A stretch of DNA of 64,000 bases, from NCBI GenBank assembly GCA_022496185.1, contig WTXG01000091.1, positions 78,625-142,624 on the forward strand, in the 5' to 3' direction. This stretch comes from Multifurca ochricompacta. Taxonomy: Eukaryota > Basidiomycota > Agaricomycetes > Russulales > Russulaceae. A program made the translations under genes and the position numbers. Below are positions 50,001-59,604 of this stretch, in pieces. The notes below the pieces were generated by a model that saw only the letters and a list, made by a program, of their open reading frames with translations, was not told the origin of the DNA and made no database searches. Position 1 is the stretch's first letter. Each line of letters starts with the position of its first letter.

Positions 50001-51085
50001 CCATAATAACTAATCGCCCGTCAAGATGTTAAGAACTTCGTTGGGAGGGAGGGAGAAATCCTTGAAGCGATGGGTGTACTCTCGTGCATTCATGCCCTGC
50101 TGATAACACTTACGATCCCTACCCTACCTATCCTCATCCTGCTCTCCCTTCTGAGGGGTTGGATATTTTCAACGAAACTGAATAAAACGGCATGTTTTAC
50201 ATTTTCGCAATCAAAGTAAATGAATTCGTTCAGCCGCTGCTGCCGCTGCAGAAAGGTGATGATGATGTCGTGACGCACCGCTATACGATATTCTGCGAGC
50301 TGCTACACTTGCAACGGCCAACTCCACCCCCCCTACCCCTCTCGTTTGCGGCGCCCGCCGGACGGGCATCAGGCAACTATTCAGGGTCAGCTACAACCGG
50401 ATCTTGACAGCGCGCGGGATGGCCGCGGATGGGGTATAGTATAGTATAGTCTCTCAATGAGGACGGTTTACGGGGGTTGGTTGCGGCCCCTCCTGGATGT
50501 TTTCGCCGGGCGAGTTCCGGTAATTTCAGCCATTTGAGGCAAGGTCAACCGAAACGCCGGGAACCTCCGAGACCGAGAGACCGAGAGGACCGAGACCGAG
50601 ACCTACACCGGGAAGGAAGGTAACGAGGGCAAGGTACAAGCAGACTAGACCACCAACAACCATCACCAACCATCATCATTCCTCGCATCGCCGCTCCCCC
50701 CCCCCCTTGTCCCTGTCCCCGACAGGCCATCCGACTTATTGGTCGATCACCTTCCCCCCTTCCAGAACGAGGCCCCCGGATAGCACTAGAGCGCGGGGTC
50801 GGAGATTCGACTTGTCTTGTCAATCTTTATTGCTTACGGGGGGGGCAAAGCGCCTTTCTCTCTTTTCCTGCCCATGCACGCGCGAAAAATGTTTAATAAA
50901 CCCGTTTTTGATGGGTATCTAACGCCCGCTCTCCCGCTCCTTAGCAATCCACCACCTCCCCCCTTGCCCTCGCTATTCTCTTGAACAACAACCCAACCCA
51001 GAGGAGGCGCAACTTGACGAACGAACGAACAAACGAGCGAAAGAACGAAACAAAAGAAGAAGAGAAAAACGACATCTAATCCTTA
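47038..51085. other. Gene-empty stretch upstream of the metacaspase gene
   Basis: About 4 kb without a supportable gene. Contents: GGTCT units (47196-47214), a direct array of gaggt/gagtt units (47919-47960), CCAAC/CCACC units (48339-48376), GACCGAGA-type units (50566-50606), AGTAT units (50436-50452), and an array of gaac(g/a) units just before the metacaspase start (51018-51055), which probably lies in its 5' leader. Confidence 0.55.
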
Positions 51086-53035
51086 ATGGGATCTCATATC
51101 AGCCGTCTTTTCTCGGACTGCATCGTCTGGCCGTTTGGTATGACTAAACCCGCTGGACCGATACACCTCCCAGAGGATGAAGAAACGAAGAGAGAGGATT
51201 CAACCCCGAAGCGGCGCGCTCTCCTGGTTGGCATTTCCTACAGTGGCCCGTTCAACACGTGGTCACGTTTAGATGGCCCTCATGGCGACGTGGATCACTT
51301 TCGGGAGCTCCTTGTTGGTGAGTAGGGATAGGGCTCACACGTCTACCTTCGATGATTGATCATTCAACCCAACCCACATAGGCTCATATGGATATCACCC
51401 GGAGGACATTGTTGTGCTCAAAGATAGTCCAAATTTCCCGGATACCTCCCAGCCGACTCGCCTTAATATGGTCTGTGATTTTTTCTGGTCATCTCCCACT
51501 CGTTGTGATTGTTTTTATTGAGACGTTACACAGCTCCGCGAGCTGAGAGCTCTTGTTTTTGGTGCAGTGCCAGGCGACAGTTTTACTTTCCTTTGTCAGT
51601 TCCCCCTAATCCCTCTCGACGCTTCTTGATTGATAATACCTAACTACCCCCCCAACTCAGACTCGGGTCATTCTGACCAGCAGCCAATTGTTAACGATTT
51701 CGACGAGGAAGATGGCCAGGACGAAAGTGCGTTCTCTCCCTTCACGGGCTGTTTTTTTTTTGCTGACATGTGTTGTCTCCCTGCTAGTGCTCATCCCAAG
51801 CGACGAGCAGCCCATAATCGATAACGTGAGCCTCAGCTCTCTCAGTCCACGCCGGAGGCGCCCTTTCCCGACACATGTTTTTTTATGGAACTCCGGGAAA
51901 TACTTATTCCCCTTCCAGTCGGTTGCTCCCTCTTCGTGCGCGGTCACCCACTGCTTTTTTTCTTTCCCACTTCTCATGATGTTTTCCTCAGGCCGTCCTC
52001 GACACTTGTCATTCCGGAACGTTGCTCGACCTTCCTCATCATCATTGCAATAACGTTTACGTACCATGGCAATCCAAGGGCACGCGCCGTACGATGACCA
52101 TGCAAAATAATAATGGTCCTCCTGCCCTCCTTCATTTATGCTCTTGCCCCCATGTATTGACATCCCTTCAGTGCGCGCTCAGGCGATGGACTTTGCCAAT
52201 TCGACTTCCCAGCGACGACCGTTAATTGACAGTGTCATAGACGGGTCGCAACTTGCTGACCAGCCGTCGCGCTCACTCTTCCAAACCAATGCCCAAGTCG
52301 GCGAGGGTCGCTCGTCAGGTCAGCGCGAGTTGTCTCCTGGACCGCAACCACGAGGGCGAGGGACTCGACGCCCACGAGAGCGCATGTTATTCACATCGCA
52401 GGTTCGGTACGCTTCTCCAGAGTCTCGATTGATTTGCGATGGTTGGTGCAACTTGATGAGAATCCCCATCCAAACGTGGTGAGTTTTGTTCGTTCCTGTT
52501 TTCCAGATGGGTGGTTGGCTCACGTCTCCTCGGCCGGCAGCTCTCTCTGTCTGCCTGCTCGGACTTCCAACAGGCGTGGGAAGGTCCAAAAGGCTCGTTG
52601 ACTACGGTTGTGTGCAATTACCTCAGTCCGTTTATTTCCGCGCGAACGGGGCCGCCTCATAGAGATCTAACGTGTACCACATTTCAGAAACTCAGAAACA
52701 ACCATCCTACCGAGCTTTGATGTCGCACATCAAGTACGTCTTACTCACAGTTTGCAGCTCGCACGAGCGCTTATGGTCCTTTTTGTTTTTTTTGTCCCAG
52801 TTTCCAACTGTATGACAATTCGCTCGCGTTGCACGAATACACACGTTACCAAAAAAGGAAGGCTGCTCGCGGTGAAGGAGACGGATTTGAAGGAGATTTA
52901 GACAATTTCCAGGTTCCGGAGCTAAGCAGTCTCGTGAAATTGGTTCGTTTTTTTTGACTCCGAGCATTTGTTGTTCTCCTCGCTCATGGTTCTGGGCTGC
53001 ACATATAGAACATGGATGACACCCTGCAACTATGA
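51086..53035 (+). CDS. Metacaspase (caspase-fold Cys protease, C14 type)
   Basis: Arg/Lys-specific caspase-like protease linked in fungi to cell death and protein quality control. Start MGSHISRLFSDCIVWPFGMT; the domain begins PKRRALLVGISYSG, then GPHGDVDHFRELLV, SYGYHPEDIVVLKD. The catalytic His lies in FLYSGHSDQQ (the Tyr is split by an intron at 51594/51661) and the catalytic Cys in AVLDTCHSGTLLDLPHHHC (exon at 51992). The C-terminus has LSLSACSDFQQAWEGPKGSL, SYRALMSHINFQLYDNSLAL, DNFQVPELSSLVKL and NMDDTLQL. Clear exons: 51086-51317, 51382-51470, 51534-51594, 51661-51726, 51788-51825, about 51888-51935, 51992-52115. No AG acceptor precedes the exon at 51888 (tttttttatg instead of tag). A one-base shift is likely near 52452, after CDGWCN. 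Most of the active domain is intact. Confidence 0.88.
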
Positions 53036-54477
53036 ATTGTCATTTGCGTCCAAGCCATTGCATAATCAAGGAGACACTTTATAATAAACCATCTGTGTAA
53101 ATTAAGAAAATTCCGTCTCATTTACTCTTCTCTTTTGCATTTCATTTTTCCTCTCCTACGTTCTATATATAGCGCTAGCCCGTAATTTCCACGCATCGCA
53201 TTTTCGGGCGTCGTCGGTTCCTCGATTCTCCTCATATTCTCATGTACACACAACCCCATTTAAATAACTTTCATCATCATGATTTTGGGCACCCCACCTC
53301 CAGTCAGTCACCCAGCAGCCAGCCAGGAAAGTTGTTTCCAGCTCTTAAGTTTTGCTTTTCGAAATGGTGGAACATGCGAGTTGTGTTGGCGGGAGGCGGG
53401 ACTAAACATTGCCGGTGCCAGAAGATAAACCTCACCAACGGAAGCAAAAAGACGTCCCGTCCCAACCCCGGGATTATTGAATGAATGAATGGCTAGGCGC
53501 AAACCACCCAGGGGTGTGGTGTGATCCGCGCTTGGTATACAAAGAAACTGCCGTGCATTTTTATTTGCGCCATGCGGAGGAGGGAACTTTTTTGATTGAC
53601 AGTAAAACAAAAACTTCTCGGTTTACTTGGACCTACTTGGATCCTGCTTGTCTTCTTCGCTGGGAGGATTGAAGACAGGCAAGGTGTCTCTGCTCACCTG
53701 ATACAGTCGGACGCAGACGCACCATACCATCAAAGTTTATACGAACTTCTACCGAGTGCGTAACCCTGTTTATCCTAATGTCTAAGTCTTAGCCTGATTC
53801 ATTTCAAAATGAAATATTAAAGGCATTTTTTTGTGTGCACAAGCCTCATACCCTTGATACGCTTAAAAAAACGAACGACGAATATGACAACAACAACCCC
53901 GAATCGTGGCTTTTTTTCGCGCACCTGCCAACTTGTAGGCGCCAATTAAATCGCCTCCCCCCCCTAGATCCAATCTGGCTAAGGCTGGAGCAAGGCGCTG
54001 TCGACGAGCAGCAGCCACAAGGACTTTAAGCGCACAAGCCATCACCTGTTTCAATAAAGGGATCATCAATCCTGGGGTACTTATCATTTCACTCGCCCAA
54101 CACCCTCCCCCCTTACGCTTCAACCGCCGCAATCTAGAAGAACCCGCTGCTCCATTATGGGGTGACTTCACTCCCGGGCGTCATATAGGGTTCTCTCCCG
54201 GCGGAGTTTCAGCTATATCAAGTGGCCGGGACATGAGGGCATTAGGTGGGAGGGTATTGGTATGTGTGATGAGAACCCATCCATGAGACTCATGAAAATA
54301 TGCTGTGCACTCGATGTATGTCCTTTGGCGGCTTCGCTTCTTGCATTGCCTCATGGGGTGAAGTGTATCCTCCTGCGTCCTTCATGGTTTCAGCCTTCGG
54401 CGGTTATTTATTTTGCGGCACCCTGACTGTCTTGCGTGAAAGATATTACCCCCTCCCCCCCAGACCCGCCGCAGTAT
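53036..54477. other. Intergenic, no gene recognised
   Basis: Region between the metacaspase gene and its decayed copy. It includes the 3' flank of the first gene; a piece of it (catcgcattttcgg, 53194-53208) recurs after the second copy near 55665. The open stretches at 53242-53484 and 53481-53672 have no known domain. Confidence 0.45.
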
Positions 54478-55555
54478 GAGTGAGTTAGTTGGTGGAAACT
54501 CCGGCCATTCTACCAGCAGCCCCTCCCATTAATTTATTTTCAACGAGGAAGACAGCAGCCCAGGAAGATGGTGCGTTCAACTCTATCTTCAACAGAACGT
54601 TTTTACTCTTGACATGTATTTCTACAAGTGACAGTGCAGATTGACGGGGCGCTCGAGTTGACAAAGACAAAAGTCCATCACTTATCCACTCACTGGGCAG
54701 ATGTCAATGCTTAAGGCAAGAATACGGTGAGGGAAGGCAGATAAACTTTGCGTCCATAGTGCGTGTTATTCACTATTATGGGCCGTTCCAGAGTCAAAAA
54801 CGGTCGGAGGGAGAAACACATTATGAAAGAAACAGGAAGGAGAATAAGGATTTTTTTTTCACGGCTCTTGGAAAAACGGTGTTGGCGAACACACGGATCT
54901 TGCGTAGATTCGGATAGAAAGCCAACGTAATCCTTGAAGCACTGCGGTCGCTCGTCATGATCATGGACCGGAAGCGATCAGTCGTTGCATTCACTTATTA
55001 AAGGACTTCACCCAAATCTGCGAAGGTCACTATGAACAAGCGACAACTATCTCCTGGACCACAGTCACGCGGGACTCGATGCGTCCGAGAGCAGCGCATT
55101 CACATCACAGGTTCAATACCTTTCTCAGAGTCTCGGCTGGTGCGAATAAAAAGTGGTGAATGTTGAGCGTATTTCACCGGCGGGGGATCGGCTCACGTTT
55201 TTGGCCACTCTTCTCTGTCTCCCTCCCCGGGCTCGTTTACAACTAGACATTACGCTAGGCGCTTCACAGATTTGATGTGCCCACATCAGAAGTTCATCCA
55301 TAGCCCGGTTGATGCCGTGTATCATGTACGTTCAGGGTGAGCGCTTATGCACGTTCTTTTCGTTTTAGGCTCTAACTGCATGATACTTATCTCACGCCGC
55401 ACGAATGAACGTACACGCCAATTATAAGAGGGCCCCCTTTCGATGAAGGAGAGGAAGCCAGCGTTCCGGTGCGTTTTTGTTCCGATAACCTGCTGCTTTT
55501 GATGCCGGCTGCACCTTACTTGGACGATCCTTGCAACTGTAATTCGTAATGCCCC
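54478..55555 (+). pseudogene. Decayed second metacaspase copy
   Basis: A relic aligned with the 51.1-53.0 kb gene. The segment near 54500 (NSGHSTSS, then FNEEDSSPG) matches the catalytic-His exon SGHSDQQ...DFDEEDGQDE. The block 55040-55140 (caactatctcctggaccacag ... tctcagagtctcg) parallels 52327-52427 of the intact gene. The end near 55520-55550 (acttggacgatccttgcaact) parallels the terminal NMDDTLQL codons. The 3' flank is also shared. The start, the Cys exon and most of the protease domain are missing or scrambled, and frames are closed by many stops. This shows a tandem duplication followed by loss. Confidence 0.7.
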
Positions 55556-56253
55556 CTCTCCTTCTCAAACCTCTACAGATTTTAAATTCACCTCATATTC
55601 ACCCGACCCACTCAACGTGCCATGGAAACTCTACATTTATTAACGTGCGCATTCATATTGCTCACATCGCATTTTCGGTCATATTAGGTAGGCTATGTAA
55701 TCGAATTCATTAATTTTGTGCAACCAAGTTCCTAGCATAGCGTGTGAAACTTATGTTCGGCAGTTTGCGTTTGCGCGTTTGCGTAAATGTATCGGAACTC
55801 AGAACTCAGATTCATAATCGTCCCGCAGACGAGTGGCCTGAGCGAACAAAAGATGCAGATTCATTATCAACTGTGTGTTGTACGTTCTCATGATTGACAC
55901 GACAGCGCGCGTGGAAAATGGGTAGGGCATCGTAATCCCACGTTTAGCTCCCGGCTCGCTCTTAGTTTTCTCACATCAGGTCGCTTGGCTCAGGACGATG
56001 CACACCGTGCACTGAAGGCATGATGGACAACTGTGTCGTGCTGTGTCTGCACGTGGTGGTGCAACGCTGTACACTCCTTGAAGAGTTCACGGTCGACAGG
56101 CTGTTGGAACAACGTAACAGGCCGTGATCAAAGCAGCATGGCATCCTCATGTCAAGTCCTATGCAGGTTTCATCCCGCCATACATTCGTTTCTTATATAT
56201 CATATAGTATTTCTGACATTAGATACTGACTGAACCTTGTGTCGTCCCATGCC
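55556..56253. other. Intergenic, no gene recognised
   Basis: About 0.7 kb between the metacaspase relic and the MGNC-type P-loop gene. A small open stretch at 56033-56233 has no recognisable domain. Presumably promoter sequence of the downstream gene. Confidence 0.4.
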
Positions 56254-58977
56254 ATGGGAAACTGCTTCGGCTCTAAGGCTAAACCCCTTCGTCCTCAGCA
56301 TCCTCAACAACAGTTGCCCCGCCGGTTACTCCTACACTGCAGGTACTTCCACCCGACAGGACGGGAAAATTCCTACGCCTGAGTCGCTTGCACAGAGTGA
56401 CAAAACGTCGTCCACACCCGGACCATCTAGGAGCGGCGGCGAGAACAACGCACACGAATCGCCAAGACCTGACGTTGAAGCGCCTGCGTTGTCGCCACCA
56501 CCACCACGCCCTGGAGTCACGTGTTCACGTGAACCATCTCGGCGCGGTACAGGAAAGCTTACTTCTTCGCTATCCCAACATGGCGGGGGAACGATATCGC
56601 CCTCATTATCACAACGAGCTCGGGGTCACTTAAGCCCTTGCCATCACACCGTGGTGAAGAAACGTCTCCGCAATATCAGCGCAATAGAAGCATGGCTGAT
56701 ACCTCGTTATCCCAACTGGCGGGACGGCTACTCCTCCACTCAAGTCCGGCACTGAAATGTCTGAATATCCATCACCCGGACATGGTAGAAGGAAAGCCTT
56801 CTCCTCCTCCTCCTCCTTCTTTCCACTTTTCCAGGTCGGCATCTGCACGCCCATCACACCCATCTACTACCTCGCCACTGCAAGTCACCAGGGCAGCGTC
56901 TGCCTCCTTGTTTGGGAAGGGACAGCCTCCAGATCGTAAATTTAATAACGCAAAAGGTGATGTGCCACACAACCCCTCAAACAAACCTCAAGGGCAAACC
57001 ATGAACGAGCCCCGAATGATACTGGACCTCGACCGTTAACATCCACAATGCGAAAGGTGCTTTCTGATGACTTCAGGCACGAATCCAGACATTCTCCTGT
57101 AAGTCGCAACTAATACAGCCATAAGCAGATTCCGAATTCTCGTGGTAGGGAAGGTGCGTGTTGACTCTTAGGGACTCATGAGGTTTGATTTATGCAGGCT
57201 TTCACGATAGAGCCGTTCCGGAAAGTCTTCCCTCATTAGCTCTGTGTTCAAGGTAGACATGGCCGTGAGTTTCTCCTCACCTTTCATATCCCTGCCTTCC
57301 CAGAATAATGACATCTCCGGAGGGACAGGCGGCACCAAAAGATTGGCTGGTGATGCGGCATTAGTCTCGAGTTTCGTCCACGGGACAACCTTCACCTTAT
57401 AGTTCATGAATACTCCGGATTTGAATCAGGAGATGTTCAGAACTTGAAAGTAATTCGGGATTTTATCACAGATCGCACTAATGCGAGCCTTTCGTCGTCG
57501 GAAAGATTGCACGCGATATGGTAAAGAAGCGATATTCAAGACGATGTCAGTGAGAGGCTGACTATAACTAATTCAGGATATGTCTCCCCACATCAGACGC
57601 CATTGACGGAACAGTCGGAGAGGGAGTGGAGGAGATCTTAAGCATGAGAAAAGGTCAGCGTACTCAATACCCGCTCTTGATATTTAACGAACATACGAGT
57701 GTTAGTTCCAGTTGTTATCATCTTCACAAAATTTGACATGATTGTGTCTCAAATTCTATTCAATCACTATGGTAGTGATCCTCAACATCATGAGCGTGCT
57801 CGAGCTAGTGCATACACAATGCTGGAAGAGAGGTGTCGCTCTCTCTTTCATAGAGAACTCAAGGATTTGCCAGGAGATATCTTTTCAAGTACTTTATCTT
57901 ATAGATTCAGTTGCTTGAGAAGACTATCTAACTACTTCTACTTACACAGCAAACCAACATTGAGTGATGTTATCAATGGCTTGGTTACCACAACTGACAA
58001 GCACCTGGCGGCGGATCCCCACAACACCATTGTACCCTCTGTGCCACCCTCTACTCAAAGGGAAAGCCGCGAGCTTCCCCTGTACTTCTTGCGTGGTCGG
58101 CAGCACAGAGGGTAAGCCCTGATGTTGTCATTCGGGCATCCATTGAGCACGTTTTATTTTCTTTGTTGTTGAGCTAATCATCTCATTGGACTTCACAGGG
58201 TCGGGAAAAGCCGTGAGTGTCATACGTCAATCTCGCAGTGTTGGGTACATTCTGACAAGTCCTCGTCCACATAGGATACTGGCGCAGCCTTGGGTCTAGT
58301 CCCGACTTCACCGACAGGAGTCTTGAAAACTGCGTGAGCGTTATTCACGACGAGATCGTCGAGGTCTGGAACCTTCCTGATAAGGATAGGGTTTGTCTCT
58401 GTTCCTAGCCAGGTCGTTTGATTTGCTGAAGGGCGACAGTATCTTTGGAACCCAGGATTCAAGGCCAAAATGGCCCACCTCGTGAAAGACTTAACTATAC
58501 CACACACTGGTGCGAATTCAAGGTGAGCACAATCCACAGGAAATTAGTGCCAGAGGATGAAGGAAGTTTCGCAGCTTGGACCCAAATGGTATTCCAGGGG
58601 TTGGACTCATGATTCCCACGGCATCATGGGTGAATAGTTCATATCAAAATAGGTGAGAGCACTTTTTGTGTGTCATTTATTTAGCTTAACACATTGTTAC
58701 AGTATCGAACATCTGCTGTATAATGGGCTACATCGTAGACCTCACCGTGATATTACACAAGCTGTTTGGATATGGCCATGATGTATCGCCTAATGACGTT
58801 CAGTCGATCATAGAACGTCATGGAACTTCTGGGGACAAGAATCAAATTCACGATGACATCCGCCGCTTTATCAAAGAGACACCTGCATTTACGTACCGGA
58901 AGAAGGACCTGATTATGGAAAGAATTGTTGACCTGATCGCGCAATTCTGCGTACCTTCCTCCAGCAACAGTTACTAG
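56254..58977 (+). CDS. P-loop GTPase-like protein with MGNC acylation-type start, frame-disturbed
   Basis: ATG at 56254 gives MGNCFGSKAKPLRPQHPQQQ, a classic N-myristoylation signal (Gly2, Ser6-type) with a palmitoylatable Cys. A Pro/Ser-rich linker follows with repeated SLSQ units. The G domain begins at about 57130: FRILVVGK, a 57 bp intron, then SRSGKSSLISSVFKVDMA, completing Walker A/G1 (GKSRSGKS). Next come ISLEFRPRDN, IVHEYSGFESGDVQNLKVIR (G3-like), LPTSDAIDGTVGEGVEEILS, and VPVVIIFTKFDMI (G4-like TKFD). The C-terminal region has LAWSAAQRVSPDVVIRASIE, YWRSLGSSPDFTDRSLENCV, EIVEVWNLPDKDR, MGYIVDLTVILHKLFGYGHD, and ends FCVPSSSNSY. Supported exons include 57211-57264, 57304-57520, 57577-57653, 58275-58390, 58440-58523 and 58703-58977. 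One-base losses are likely near 57355 and 58078 and in the linker. Confidence 0.75.
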
Positions 58978-59604
58978 GTGGCTTGTTCATGCTTCTGACG
59001 TCTAACGTTGCAATTCGTTGACGAGTGATTTGATTTCATTCTCTCCCCCTCCACTATGTGATCACACCACTCTTTCCCATGATATGCACCGATCAGTATC
59101 CACGTTATTGATATAAGTCTTGATATTAGTCCCTTTATGTACAGTGCATGAGCATGAGCAACCATCATCACTTTCGGCTTCCCGGCCGCAGTGCTTGTGT
59201 GCCCATAAGCATGAGCCAATGACCAATGAGCCCAGGTGGTTGGGTGGTTGGTCCTCAGTGCTCATCCGCTATCGCTATGTCCACTAGCGCTGAGTTGAAC
59301 AGGCATGAGGCTAATTTAGCTTGGATCCCGTTAATTCCCTGCGCTGCTAACGGAGCCAACGGAACTTGCCGCATCGAGCGCCTCGGGGGTGTTTATTGAT
59401 GGTGGAGGGATCAACTTGAACACAGACGGCCGTGCACTGGCAGTGTTGGAACACCTCTATTCTTCGTCTTCATCCTCATCCACTCAATTGGGATCGTGAT
59501 TGCGATGACCAGCCCCAGAGCGCTCCCTCCAGACCTTGAACTAGGCCAACTTGGTGGGTCTCAGATCATCTGTCATCATTAATTTTGGTTCTGATGTGCT
59601 GCTG
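58978..59604. other. Intergenic
   Basis: About 0.6 kb between the P-loop gene and the DUF6535 gene. No domain or repeat recognised. It likely contains the terminator of the first and the promoter of the second. Confidence 0.4.
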
